A DNA stretch of 64,000 bases, taken from NCBI GenBank assembly GCA_026418535.1, contig JAOABC010000003.1, positions 124,001 to 188,000 on the forward strand, read 5' to 3'. A program made the translations under genes and the position numbers. Of the stretch, positions 1-9,090 are shown piece after piece. A model generated the notes under the pieces. That model was not told the origin of the DNA. It did no database searches and saw only the letters and a program-made list of their open reading frames with translations. How positions within the stretch are numbered: position 1 is the first letter of the stretch; the number at the start of each line of letters is the position of its first letter. Source of the DNA: Hydrogenothermaceae bacterium. Lineage in GTDB: Bacteria > Aquificota > Aquificia > Aquificales > Hydrogenothermaceae.

Positions 1-1058
1 GGATTGTTTTTAATGTTGAGTTGATTTTCTTACTCCTGTGGTTTTTAACATGGAAACAGCTTGGTTGGGAAGGTAGACATAAAAACATAAAGTTTGGAAT
101 CGTTTATGCGATTGCTTCCTGGTTAACTATGGTAATAATAACAGCTATCCTCGGGTTTATGCTCACTCCCGGAAACTGGTTAACTTCTATATTCCCTACA
201 CAGCCAGATTACGTAGCATCTCTATTTAACCCAAGCTGGATACCTTCTCTTATGTTTAGAACATTCTTTGCTATAGGTTTTGCAGCAGCAGTTTCCATGT
301 ATTGGACATGGTGGTTCACCAAAGATGATATCCAACTTAGGGAAAGGGCTGAGAAATTTTTCTCAAAGATAACTCTCCTATCTATACCTCCTACAGTGCT
401 ATTTGGTCTCTGGTATTACAGTCAGATACCTCAAGAAGCAAAAGCTCTGATGTTTGTAGCAGGTTTAACTACAAAGTATGTAGGGCATAAAGAGATGTTA
501 ATCTTTGCACTTTTAGGAGCTTTTGCTTTAATAATGTTAGCAGTTTTCCTATTCTATGTAAAGCCAAGAGGAGTTCCTTTTGTTTTAGCATCTCTTATGA
601 TGGTCTCTTATGTGTTCTTAGTTGCTGAGTTTGAAAGAATAAGAGAGTTCGTGAGAAAGCCATACATAGTTTATGGATATATGTATGCCCATGGAATAAG
701 GGAGCTAGATGTAGCTCACCTAAACAATGTTGGTGTCTTGAAGTATGCCCAGTTTGTACCTGTTCAGTACAGGACTGTCACTGAGGAAAATAAAGTGAAA
801 GTTGGAGAGTACCTCTTTAAACTGGAGTGCAGAGTATGTCACTCTGTAAATGGAATCAACGCCATAACAAAGAAAGTTAAAGGTTTAGATGAGACTGCTA
901 TATACTACAGAATAGGAACTCTAAATTCACCTGCTACACCTTTCATGCCACCTTTTGTTGGAACAGATGAAGAGAGAAAGGCTCTAGCTGCATATCTTGC
1001 ATCTTTGGTCCAAGATAAGAACACTCAAGTAGCAAAAGATAACAAAGGAGGTCAGTAA
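1..1058 (+). CDS. Membrane-bound c-type cytochrome, bd-oxidase-like half (5' partial)
   Basis: The frame is open back to base 1, so the N-terminus lies outside the window; the TTG at 21 is not a credible start. The visible ~350 residues hold about six or seven hydrophobic helices followed by a class I cytochrome c domain with haem motif CRVCH and a distal MPPF methionine. The stretch AEFERIREFVRKPY after the last helices resembles the quinol-side GRQPW region of CydA. The next gene begins 2 bases after the stop and has the same design (helices plus C-terminal haem), so the two probably form one complex. Likely role: quinol oxidation with electrons passed to c-type haem. The family assignment is inference; a membrane cytochrome c is certain. 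Confidence 0.75.
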   Translation, partial: IVFNVELIFLLLWFLTWKQLGWEGRHKNIKFGIVYAIASWLTMVIITAILGFMLTPGNWLTSIFPTQPDYVASLFNPSWIPSLMFRTFFAIGFAAAVSMYWTWWFTKDDIQLRERAEKFFSKITLLSIPPTVLFGLWYYSQIPQEAKALMFVAGLTTKYVGHKEMLIFALLGAFALIMLAVFLFYVKPRGVPFVLASLMMVSYVFLVAEFERIREFVRKPYIVYGYMYAHGIRELDVAHLNNVGVLKYAQFVPVQYRTVTEENKVKVGEYLFKLECRVCHSVNGINAITKKVKGLDETAIYYRIGTLNSPATPFMPPFVGTDEERKALAAYLASLVQDKNTQVAKDNKGGQ

Positions 1059-1060
1059 TC

Positions 1061-2428
1061 ATGGCAAGCAACTTCAACAACCCAGTGTTTCCAAGTTTGC
1101 CAAATGACATACCTCTTCCCTTACCTACTGGGGGGATGGATGTCCTACTGGTTCCGGTGTTCCATATACTTTTAGTGGTTAGCTTCCTTGTCCACATAGT
1201 TTTTATAAACGTTTTACTTGGTTCCTCTGTTCTGTCTGTGATAAACAACTGGATAGGTCACTTGCGGGGAGACAAAAACTATGACAGAGTTGCCTATCTA
1301 CTTACTACTCCGGTAACCATAAGCGAAAACATGGGAGCTCTCTGGGGCGTTGCCCCACTTCTTATCGTCTCTGTTATGTATACAGCCTTCTTCTACTCAG
1401 CCTCTGTGATGAACTCTCCCCAATGGCTCCACATAATATGGGGTAACGTTGTTGCTTTCTTGACATCTTACTTGTATAAGTTCAGCTGGCATAAGCTGGA
1501 GAACAGCAAAGCTCTACATATCACTATAGGTGCGATAGCTGCCATCCTCTTTTTGTCACTTCCGCCAGTATTTATGTCTACAGTTCAACTGTACATAACT
1601 CCTTCCAGCTGGGCTCCTAATACACACTTCTGGGATGTAGTAACCAGACCGGACGTAATATTCAGATTGGCTCACTTCTACTTGGGTGCTTTTGCCGTAA
1701 ACGGTATGTTTATGCTCCTATACGGAGTCTACAAGAGAGACAAAGGTCAAGATTTAGAGGCAGCAAAAATACTCATCAGACAAGGTAAAGCATGGTTTGT
1801 GGTACCAACCGTCCTTAACCTTTTTGTGGGAACCCTAGCCTTCTTCCAGTTTCCAAACTACGGAATAGAAGCTTTTTACTCAAATGGGTTTGTTATTTTC
1901 ATAATCATATCAGTCTTCTCTGTTCTCGTAGCCCTTGGTATGTTGATAAAAGAGTTCCTCAACGATAGTATACCAACGAAAGTTGTTTATATTTCTGCTT
2001 TATTCCTACTTGTAACTTTGGGCTCTATGGGTATAACAAGACATGGTATGAGGATATCTCTCCTTGAACCAGCTATAGCACAGATGCAAAAACAGACTCA
2101 AGAGTATATTACAGCAGTCCAGAAAGACTATGAGGAGGCTAAATCTAAACCATCCGTAGTAGATGTGGCCGAAGCTTCTCACCTTTCGGAGGGAGAAAAA
2201 CTTATAGCCAAAAATGGTTGCACTGCCTGCCACTCTAAAGAGCAAAAGTTGGTAGGACCTTCTTTCAAAGAGATAAGTATTAGAGGTTATACTGCAGAGA
2301 AGATAGTTAGCCTCATATACAACCCTGAGCCATCAAATTGGCCAGAATACTCACCGATGCCCCCTATGGCCAATGTTCCAAAAGAAGAGGCTATGAAAAT
2401 AGCTCAGTGGATAAGCAATCTAAAGTAG
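1061..2428 (+). CDS. Multi-helix membrane protein with C-terminal cytochrome c domain
   Basis: 455 residues. After a short N-terminal segment come about eight hydrophobic helices, including a conserved-looking GALWGVAPLLIVSVMY segment, then a linker and a C-terminal class I cytochrome c domain with CTACH near residue 388 and an SPMPPM methionine ligand region. It follows the preceding cytochrome gene by 2 bases (RBS AGGAGG inside the upstream gene end) and is followed by a strong terminator, so it closes the operon. The architecture matches bd-oxidase-like quinol-oxidising membrane cytochromes in which the CydA fold is split and haem c is attached. Which quinone and which acceptor it uses cannot be told from the sequence. 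Confidence 0.72.
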   Translation: MASNFNNPVFPSLPNDIPLPLPTGGMDVLLVPVFHILLVVSFLVHIVFINVLLGSSVLSVINNWIGHLRGDKNYDRVAYLLTTPVTISENMGALWGVAPLLIVSVMYTAFFYSASVMNSPQWLHIIWGNVVAFLTSYLYKFSWHKLENSKALHITIGAIAAILFLSLPPVFMSTVQLYITPSSWAPNTHFWDVVTRPDVIFRLAHFYLGAFAVNGMFMLLYGVYKRDKGQDLEAAKILIRQGKAWFVVPTVLNLFVGTLAFFQFPNYGIEAFYSNGFVIFIIISVFSVLVALGMLIKEFLNDSIPTKVVYISALFLLVTLGSMGITRHGMRISLLEPAIAQMQKQTQEYITAVQKDYEEAKSKPSVVDVAEASHLSEGEKLIAKNGCTACHSKEQKLVGPSFKEISIRGYTAEKIVSLIYNPEPSNWPEYSPMPPMANVPKEEAMKIAQWISNLK

Positions 2429-2456
2429 TTTGTTTTCTCCCACACCTCCACTTTAT

Positions 2457-2481
2457 CCCACCGGAAACGGTGGGCCTTTTT
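2457..2481 (+). terminator. Rho-independent terminator of the cytochrome operon
   Basis: A perfect 7-bp stem CCCACCG/CGGTGGG (2457-2463 and 2468-2474) closed by a GAAA tetraloop is followed by CC and TTTTT. It lies just after the plus-strand stop at 2428. In the minus direction the hairpin is not followed by a T-run, so it serves the plus strand only. Its T-run overlaps the stop codon of the convergent tolC gene. Confidence 0.9.
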
Positions 2482-3706
2482 ACTTTCCTTGTAGATACAT
2501 AAGATCAAAGACCCGCAGGTTGTAGTTGTATACTGTTGAGATATGATTCATCCTTGCAGCTAGGTAGTTTGATTGAGATTCTAAGATTTCTAGAGTACTC
2601 CCTACATTCGCCTTGAACCTCTCCGTAGATAACCTGAGAGCCTCCTTTGCGTAGTTTAGGTTTTCCTCCTCTGCTTTCATTCTGACTTTCAAGAAGTTTA
2701 TATTTACCTTTGTTTTATTTATCTCAGTCTGTACCTCCTTTAACTTATCGTGGAGCTGGAGCTCTTGTTTTGCTCTGTCTATACTTGCTTGTAGGACTCT
2801 ACTGTCTTTTGCTAACCCATCAAACATCTGCCAGTTTAAGGAGACTCCAAGGTTGTATCCTTTCTTCCAGATCTCGTTCCCAGCTGGAAAGTTTCTCTGG
2901 TTGTTGATTTGGTAGTTTAAGAAGGCTGTGAGAGATGGATAGTTGGCAGCTTTTTGATACTCAAGCTGAGATTGGGCAAATCTTATTTGATACTTTAGAA
3001 CCCTTATCTCTGTGTTGTTTTCTATATTTGCCTCCTGTACATCTACAATGAAAGGAGTAATCTCTCCTTCCGGTTCTGTAATCTCATCAAGCATGAGAAA
3101 CCTCTTTAGATCCTCTACTGACTTGGTGTAGATAGCTTTAGACTCTTCATAGTCAGCTACGGCTGACTGTAGTTGTGACTGTGCTCTCAGGTAGTCATAC
3201 TTAGCTGCTAAACCAGCCTGATACTTCCCTTCCACGTACTTGAGGTTCTCCTGCCAGTACTTCAGGCTCTCCTCTTTTATTTTCACCACTTCTCTGTTAT
3301 AGAGACAAGTTAGAAATAGTTTCCTTGCAGTATCCTTAACTTTCTGTTTAACATCTTCCATAATCGTCTTCTGTAGGTCTGTGTTTACCTTAGAGAGTTT
3401 TATGAGGGCAAAAACCTGATAGTCGAATATCTTCTGAGAGAGCCCTATCCTTGCGTTATACTGGCTCTTAGGTGTGAAACCTGTTATATAGTTTGGGTCC
3501 CATCTGGTGAAGGTTCCTGTTAGGTTGACAGATGGCAGTATGTTACTTTTCGCCTCTATAAGTTGAGCCTCTGTTCTCTCTCTATCTTTTTCAGTGAGTT
3601 TTATACTGGTTGCCCTCTTCTCAGCTATGGAGATGACCTCGTCAAAGGTTATACCAAAACTGCTCGCTATACAGCATAGTATAGAGAAGGTCAGAATTCT
3701 TTTCAT
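2480..3706 (-). CDS. tolC: TolC-family outer-membrane efflux protein (partner of RND adaptor)
   Basis: 408 residues with an N-terminal signal peptide (MKRILTFSILCCIASSFG) and two outer-membrane-efflux-protein repeats rich in long amphipathic helices (roughly residues 20-200 and 225-405), ending in the typical C-terminal helix before LQGK. TolC trimers form the outer-membrane channel of tripartite pumps. The gene follows the RND adaptor gene by one base and would be co-transcribed from the divergent promoter at about 4840-4869. With the RND permease on the other strand it completes a tripartite pump. Substrate unknown. Confidence 0.9.
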   Translation of the reverse strand: MKRILTFSILCCIASSFGITFDEVISIAEKRATSIKLTEKDRERTEAQLIEAKSNILPSVNLTGTFTRWDPNYITGFTPKSQYNARIGLSQKIFDYQVFALIKLSKVNTDLQKTIMEDVKQKVKDTARKLFLTCLYNREVVKIKEESLKYWQENLKYVEGKYQAGLAAKYDYLRAQSQLQSAVADYEESKAIYTKSVEDLKRFLMLDEITEPEGEITPFIVDVQEANIENNTEIRVLKYQIRFAQSQLEYQKAANYPSLTAFLNYQINNQRNFPAGNEIWKKGYNLGVSLNWQMFDGLAKDSRVLQASIDRAKQELQLHDKLKEVQTEINKTKVNINFLKVRMKAEEENLNYAKEALRLSTERFKANVGSTLEILESQSNYLAARMNHISTVYNYNLRVFDLMYLQGK

Positions 3707-3707
3707 C

Positions 3708-4805
3708 TTACTTTACCTCTGGAAGAACTTTAACAGGCATACCATCCTTCAGGTTCATAATGTTAGAGACTATCACTTTGTCTGTCTGGTCAATGTTTGC
3801 AACTATATATACCTTTCCTTTTTCTTGATGGACAACTTCAACTGGAACTCTTTTCACTTTTCCATCTGAGAGAATGTATATGAAGCTACTATCTCCCATA
3901 AACTGGATGGCTTCTTCTGGAACAGTGTATCCAGATTTTCTATCTACTTCTATCCGAACTTTCCCGTACATCTTCTCCTTTATCCTACCATCCCTATTTG
4001 GGAGTAGTGCTTTTATGGTTAGTAATCCGTTTTGGTCTAACGAAGAGGAGATATAGTCCACCACACCCTTCACACCACCAACACCATCAAGGTCAACCTC
4101 TACCTGACTATCTCTTTTAAGCTTACTTATGTACTGCTGAGGTAAACTGAAAACTATGTACATAGGGTCTAACTTCAGAATGTAGAACATCTCCCTCTGA
4201 CTGTCCACATGGTCTCCTACACTTACTTTCCTCTTGTCTAAAAATCCATCGAAGGGAGCTCTTATTGCGGTCTCTCTCTCTTGTCTCTGGTACTCCTTTA
4301 AAGAGGCTTTAGCTGAGTTTAGCTGGCTTAGGACTACTTCCATATCTGTTCTGGCATTCTCCAGCTCTTCTCTTGATATAAGCTCTTTCTCGTACAACTG
4401 TTTTCTTCTCTCGTAGATGGACTTTTTATTCTGGTAAGTTGCCTCAAGCTGGTTTATCAGAGCAAACTGGGACTCAAGTTGATACTTTTGTTTCTGTGGT
4501 TCTATTATGGCAAGTGTCTGTCCAGCTTTTACGAAATCCCCCTCCTCCACAGATATCTTTACAACTCTACCGCTAACCTCCGGCTTTATAGTAGCGGATA
4601 CCTTGCTCTCAGTATAGCCGTTTGCTGTGTAGTATATTGGGATTTCCTCCTTCTGCAGGGGTATAACCTTTACTGTAGGGATAGGCTTTTTCTGCTGAGC
4701 CTCCACTGGTTTGTCCTGAGATCTCTGTTCTATCTTCTTGATTACAAACAGTCCGGAAAAACCTACTAATACCAATATAGATGCTGCGATCAGTTTAGCT
4801 CTCAT
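3708..4805 (-). CDS. RND efflux periplasmic adaptor (membrane fusion protein)
   Basis: 365 residues: an N-terminal membrane anchor (LIAASILVLVGFSGLFVI), a barrel-sandwich/lipoyl half (VEEGDFVKAGQTLAIIEP), a coiled-coil hairpin (about 100-170), then a second lipoyl half (IRAPFDGFLDKRKVSVGDHV) and beta-barrel domains. This is the AcrA/MexA family, which links an RND pump to TolC. I place the start at the ATG at 4805, preceded by GTGAGGC as ribosome-binding site. The GTG at 4820 would place its ribosome-binding site inside the operator palindrome. The gene runs divergently from the RND permease; both appear controlled by the same operator. Confidence 0.9.
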   Translation of the reverse strand: MRAKLIAASILVLVGFSGLFVIKKIEQRSQDKPVEAQQKKPIPTVKVIPLQKEEIPIYYTANGYTESKVSATIKPEVSGRVVKISVEEGDFVKAGQTLAIIEPQKQKYQLESQFALINQLEATYQNKKSIYERRKQLYEKELISREELENARTDMEVVLSQLNSAKASLKEYQRQERETAIRAPFDGFLDKRKVSVGDHVDSQREMFYILKLDPMYIVFSLPQQYISKLKRDSQVEVDLDGVGGVKGVVDYISSSLDQNGLLTIKALLPNRDGRIKEKMYGKVRIEVDRKSGYTVPEEAIQFMGDSSFIYILSDGKVKRVPVEVVHQEKGKVYIVANIDQTDKVIVSNIMNLKDGMPVKVLPEVK

Positions 4806-4820
4806 ATCTATCTGCCTCAC

Positions 4821-4840
4821 TTGACTGATTTATCAGTCAA
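4821..4840. promoter_or_regulatory. Palindromic operator, probable TetR-family binding site
   Basis: A perfect inverted repeat with 9-bp arms TTGACTGAT and ATCAGTCAA around a TT centre. It lies between the divergent RND adaptor and RND permease genes. Its left end is the -35 hexamer of the rightward promoter, and it covers the expected start point of the leftward promoter. The obvious ligand is the TetR-family protein encoded at 9083 in the rightward operon, which would make this an autoregulated efflux switch. The palindrome is seen; the protein-operator pairing is inference from the family and the layout. Confidence 0.85.
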
Positions 4841-4849
4841 TTATATAAT
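4821..4849 (+). promoter_or_regulatory. Sigma70-type promoter of the rightward efflux operon
   Basis: -35 TTGACT (4821-4826), a 17-bp spacer and -10 TATAAT (4844-4849). The -35 and spacer are inside the operator palindrome, so a bound repressor would block RNA polymerase. The -10 box overlaps a TTG at 4849, which rules out that codon as the permease start. Confidence 0.8.
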
Positions 4850-4869
4850 TGGTAAAAGAACGAAGTCAA
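4840..4869 (-). promoter_or_regulatory. Sigma70-type promoter of the leftward adaptor-tolC operon
   Basis: On the minus strand, -35 TTGACT (complement of 4864-4869), an 18-bp spacer and -10 TATAAT (complement of 4840-4845). The -10 shares the palindromic core ATTATATAAT with the rightward -10. Transcription would start at about 4833, within the operator. Confidence 0.7.
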
Positions 4870-4881
4870 GGAGCAAAACAT

Positions 4882-7800
4882 ATGTATAGCTTTTTTATCA
4901 GAAGACCAGTTACATCATGGATGTTGATGTTTGCCTTTATTGTAGCAGGTATCTACAGCTTAAAGCATATACCTATAGACAGAAACCCGGATGTTGACTT
5001 TCCTATAGTGTCTATCTCTACAGCCTACCCAGGAACATCCCCTTATGTGGTGGACACAAATATAACCAGACAGATCGAGGAAGAGCTTGCATCCATCAGT
5101 GGCATAGAAGCTATAAACTCATCAAGCTTTACTGGTGTCTCACGGGTATCTATTATCTTCAGCATGGATAAAGATATAAATATAGCAGCTCAAGAGGTTA
5201 GGGATGCTGTAAACAGAGCTCAGAGGTTTTTCCCTCCAAACACGGACCCCCCAGTAGTAAGAAAGGTGGATACATCTATGGCACCCATACTTGCCATCAT
5301 CCTTCACGGTAATACAGACTACGGGGCTCTCAGCTACTTAGCAGATAAGGTTATAAAGAGGGAGTTTGAGAGGGTTGAAGGAGTGGGGGAGGTAGACCTT
5401 GGTGGGTTTAGGGACTACGTTATGTGGGTCAGAGTAGACCCTTTAAAGCTTGCTGGATTTGGTTTAACTATCTCGGATGTAGTGAACTCCCTTCAGAAGA
5501 ACAACCTGGAGATACCCTCGGGAAGGGTTGACTCTTTAAACAGGGAGTACACCATCAGAGTCTATGGTAAAGGAAAATCTCCGGAGGAGATTCAAAAGAT
5601 AATCATAAAAAACAACATAAGAGTTATGGATGTGGGAAGGGCAGAGTTTGATTTTGACGAGAGGAGGGGAATAGTCAGGTTTAAAAACTTCAGGTCAAAG
5701 GAGGCCGAGCCTGGTATAGCCCTCATAATCTACAAACAGTCCAAAGAGAACACTGTTGAAGTCTCAAAAAGAGTTATTCAGAAGATGGAGGAGTTAAACA
5801 GACAACTTCCCCCAAGTGTTAGGTTAGATATAAACTACGACGCATCTGTCTTCATAGAAAGAAGCGTAAAGGATGCCCTACATGAGATAGTGATAGGCTC
5901 TCTACTTACCGCCTGTATGGTGTTTCTCTTTTTAGGTAGTATCCGGATAACCTTCATTCCCGTTATGGCTATACCTGTCTCCATATTAGGGGCTATAGCT
6001 TTTCTCTACTTCTTTGGACAGAGTTTAAACAGTTTCACTCTACTGGCATTGGCTGTTGCAGTAGGTTTGGTAATAGACGATGCTATAGTGGTGATGGAGA
6101 GTATATATAGAAGGAATGAAGAGGGGCTTTCAGGACTGGAAGCAGCAGAAAAGGGAACAAGGACCATTATATTTGCCTTACTTGCCTCAACATCTTCTCT
6201 GATCGCTATCTTCATCCCAGTTCTGTTTATAAAGAGTGTTATAGGTAAATTCTTCTTTGGCTTTGCCTTTTCCCTTATAGTGACAATAGGTATATCTTAC
6301 ATAGTCTCCCTGAGCTTCACACCGATGATTTCAGCAAGGTTAGTAAAAGCTGGAGAAAAGAACATCTTCCAGAGAGCTTACGATAAGTTTGAACTGTTTT
6401 TTGACAGAGTTCTCAAGTGGTCTTTAAACAACAAGTTAGTGGTCCTGTTTATATCCATCGTGACAGTTATAGTGGGTTTTAAGCTGGCTACCATCACTCC
6501 AAAGGAGTTCACCCCCATAGTAGACGAAGGAAGGTTTTTAGTGAGGTTTGAAACCCCTACAGGGTCATCCTTTGAGTTTGTAAACAGAAAAGCAAAGGAA
6601 CTGGAAAAGATAGTAGAGAAGAATCCATACGTTCTAAGGTATGGAGTGGCATTTGGAGAAGGCATAGCAGGAAGACCGGAGGTGAGCGGTGGCATTTTCT
6701 TCATAACCCTAAAAGACAGATCTACTGGAAGACCTCATCAGAAGGAAATAATGGATTGGTTCCGGAGGGAATTTAGAAAAGTTTCTGATGTAAGGGCGAT
6801 AATAGACATACCCTCAGCTGTAGGTCCGAGGGGAGGAAGGTCCGCAGATGTGATGTACATAATAAAAGGCCCCGACTTAGAGACCCTCTCCAGAATATCC
6901 TCCCAGATGGAGTTGAAACTTAGGCAAACTTCCGGATATACAGACATAGACACAGACTTAAGGATAAACAAACCAGAAGTCCAGGTCTGGATAGACAGAG
7001 ACAAGGCATCCAGCTACGGTATATCTGTAGAAGATATAGCAAATACTCTAAACTTCCTCTACGGAAAGTTTAAAATAGGAACATACGAAAAAGGCTCAGA
7101 AAGCTACAACTTCTATATAAAAGCAGAAGAAAACTTCTTAAACAGTTTTGAGAACCTTTCAAAAGTATACGTAAGATCATCTAATGGAGATCTTGTACCT
7201 CTCTCATCCCTAATAGAGTATAAACTTGCTCCCGGATACAACGTCATAAACAGGTATAACAGGCAGTATGCTGTAACCCTCTACGCGAACGTAACTTCAG
7301 GTAAGTCTGTAGGAGAAGCTGTGTCTGAAGTTGAGAAGATGATAAAAGAGGCTCTACCAAAAGGATATACGTACGAGACAGGAGGTCAGACGAAAGAGTT
7401 TAAGAGAACCTTTGCTTACCTTGGGACAGCGTTACTCGTAGCGATAATAGCAGTTTATATGATACTTGCATCCCTGTTTGAAAGCTATCTACACCCATTT
7501 ACAGTTCTACTGACCCTACCTTTAGCAACCTCTGGAGTGTTCGGATTCATCCTCCTTGCCGGAGGAACATTAAACGTCACATCCTACTTTGGTATAATAC
7601 TTCTGATAGGATTAGTTACAAGAGACAGCGTCCTCTTTATAGAAAGGATCATCCAACTAAAAAAAGAAGGATACCAGATGGAGGACGCAATCATGGAAGC
7701 AAGGAAAGAGAGACTCAGGCCAATCCTGATGACAACCCTAACTATATTCGCATCCCTACTTCCTGTGTCTCTTGGACTAACAGAAGGCTCGGAGATGAGA

Positions 7801-7920
7801 CAACCGTTAGCAGTAGCTGTTATAGGAGGTCTAACCACAGCACTACCCTTAAGCTTATTTGTCATACCTATAATCTACCTACTTATAGATAGAGCAATAC
7901 TAAAACTCAGGAGGAGTTAG
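4882..7920 (+). CDS. RND multidrug efflux permease (HAE1/AcrB type)
   Basis: 1012 residues, the usual length for hydrophobe/amphiphile efflux RND pumps. The N-terminus MYSFFIRRPVTSWMLM is the typical first helix; two large periplasmic loops separate TM1/TM2 and TM7/TM8. TM4 carries the proton-relay pair in GLVIDDAIVVMESIYRR. The start is the ATG at 4882, with AAGGAG 8 bases upstream. The upstream in-frame TTG lies in the -10 box. It is the first gene of a seven-gene plus-strand operon. It is expected to pair with the divergent adaptor and TolC. Substrate unknown. Confidence 0.93.
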   Translation: MYSFFIRRPVTSWMLMFAFIVAGIYSLKHIPIDRNPDVDFPIVSISTAYPGTSPYVVDTNITRQIEEELASISGIEAINSSSFTGVSRVSIIFSMDKDINIAAQEVRDAVNRAQRFFPPNTDPPVVRKVDTSMAPILAIILHGNTDYGALSYLADKVIKREFERVEGVGEVDLGGFRDYVMWVRVDPLKLAGFGLTISDVVNSLQKNNLEIPSGRVDSLNREYTIRVYGKGKSPEEIQKIIIKNNIRVMDVGRAEFDFDERRGIVRFKNFRSKEAEPGIALIIYKQSKENTVEVSKRVIQKMEELNRQLPPSVRLDINYDASVFIERSVKDALHEIVIGSLLTACMVFLFLGSIRITFIPVMAIPVSILGAIAFLYFFGQSLNSFTLLALAVAVGLVIDDAIVVMESIYRRNEEGLSGLEAAEKGTRTIIFALLASTSSLIAIFIPVLFIKSVIGKFFFGFAFSLIVTIGISYIVSLSFTPMISARLVKAGEKNIFQRAYDKFELFFDRVLKWSLNNKLVVLFISIVTVIVGFKLATITPKEFTPIVDEGRFLVRFETPTGSSFEFVNRKAKELEKIVEKNPYVLRYGVAFGEGIAGRPEVSGGIFFITLKDRSTGRPHQKEIMDWFRREFRKVSDVRAIIDIPSAVGPRGGRSADVMYIIKGPDLETLSRISSQMELKLRQTSGYTDIDTDLRINKPEVQVWIDRDKASSYGISVEDIANTLNFLYGKFKIGTYEKGSESYNFYIKAEENFLNSFENLSKVYVRSSNGDLVPLSSLIEYKLAPGYNVINRYNRQYAVTLYANVTSGKSVGEAVSEVEKMIKEALPKGYTYETGGQTKEFKRTFAYLGTALLVAIIAVYMILASLFESYLHPFTVLLTLPLATSGVFGFILLAGGTLNVTSYFGIILLIGLVTRDSVLFIERIIQLKKEGYQMEDAIMEARKERLRPILMTTLTIFASLLPVSLGLTEGSEMRQPLAVAVIGGLTTALPLSLFVIPIIYLLIDRAILKLRRS

Positions 7921-9090
7921 ATGGAAAACTTCCAGTTTCACAATCCCACGAAGATCATCTTTGGAAAGAAAACCCATAGAAATATAGGACAGATACTAAA
8001 AGAAGAAGGCGTAAAAAAAGTACTATTCGTCTATGGACAGTCCTCCATAAAAACTACAGGTCTGTATGATGAAATTGTGGATTCAATGAACGCCTACGGC
8101 GTTGAATTCGTAGAACACAGTGGAGTAAAACCTAACCCTGTCCTCTCCCACACCCTTGAAGGAGTAAGAAAAGCAAAGGAACATAAGGTAGACGGCATCC
8201 TCTCTGTGGGAGGAGGCTCTGTCCTAGACGAAGGAAAAGCCATAGCAGTAGGGGCTTTGGATGACGGAGACCTGTGGGACTTCTTCACCGGAAAGAGAGA
8301 AATAAAGAGAGCACTACCAAACTACACAGTCTTAACATTAGCAGCTACAGGTAGTGAGATGAACGGATACGCCGTGATAACCAACGAACAAACCGCAGAG
8401 AAGTTATCTATCGGCTCTATCTATACCTTCCCAAGAGTATCCATCTTGAACCCAGAGCTCACCCTATCCGTCCCAGCATCCTACCAGCCTTACTCAGCGG
8501 TAGATGTCATAGCTCACGTTATAGAGTGGTATTTTACCTGTACAGTCTGTCCGGGTATATCAAACAGACTTGTAGAATCAATAGTAAAGACGGTCATAGA
8601 AACCACGGAGAAGATAATAAAAAACCCTTCAGACTACGACAGCAGAGCCCAGTTTATGTGGTCTGCAACCTTAGCTCTAAACGGTATTACCAGACCTGGA
8701 TACAGAGGAGGTATATACGTAAACCACATGATAGCCCACTCCTTAGGAGCCCTCTACGACCTACCCCATGGAGCCTGTCTATCTATAGTTATACCAGCAT
8801 GGATGTGGTGGTACAAAGAGAAAAATAGACCCCAGTTTGAAAGGTTCTCAAGAGAGGTGTTTGGGACTTCAGACTACCAGGAAGGAATAAAAACCCTGAA
8901 GAGATGGTTTAGGAGTATAGGAGCTCCAGTTAGTCTCCGGGATGCAGGTATACCCTCCTCAGATATAGACAGGATAGCAAACCACGTACATAGCACAACC
9001 GCAAAAGTCTGGGGACTTGATAGGGAATACACAGTAGAGAAGATAAAGGAGATACTCTATCTCTCATTAAGGAGTAACATCGTTGAGTAA
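7921..9090 (+). CDS. Iron-type (group III) alcohol dehydrogenase / aldehyde reductase, YqhD/BDH-like
   Basis: 389 residues with N-terminal ENFQFHNPTKIIFGK, the nucleotide-binding GGGSVLDEGKAIA, and metal-ligand regions DVIAHVIEWYF (Asp and His), HMIAHSLGALYDLPHG (two His). This pattern is that of butanol dehydrogenase/YqhD enzymes, which reduce aldehydes with NAD(P)H. The ATG directly follows the RND stop codon, with AGGAGGAG upstream, and the 3' end overlaps the TetR gene by 8 bases, so it belongs to the efflux operon. The context suggests detoxification of a reactive aldehyde that is also an inducer or pump substrate; that is inference. Confidence 0.88.
   Translation: MENFQFHNPTKIIFGKKTHRNIGQILKEEGVKKVLFVYGQSSIKTTGLYDEIVDSMNAYGVEFVEHSGVKPNPVLSHTLEGVRKAKEHKVDGILSVGGGSVLDEGKAIAVGALDDGDLWDFFTGKREIKRALPNYTVLTLAATGSEMNGYAVITNEQTAEKLSIGSIYTFPRVSILNPELTLSVPASYQPYSAVDVIAHVIEWYFTCTVCPGISNRLVESIVKTVIETTEKIIKNPSDYDSRAQFMWSATLALNGITRPGYRGGIYVNHMIAHSLGALYDLPHGACLSIVIPAWMWWYKEKNRPQFERFSREVFGTSDYQEGIKTLKRWFRSIGAPVSLRDAGIPSSDIDRIANHVHSTTAKVWGLDREYTVEKIKEILYLSLRSNIVE

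Noticed and set aside
943-1248. Minus-strand open frame across the junction of the two cytochrome genes
   Set aside because: Antisense to two well-supported genes with haem motifs; no signal for expression.
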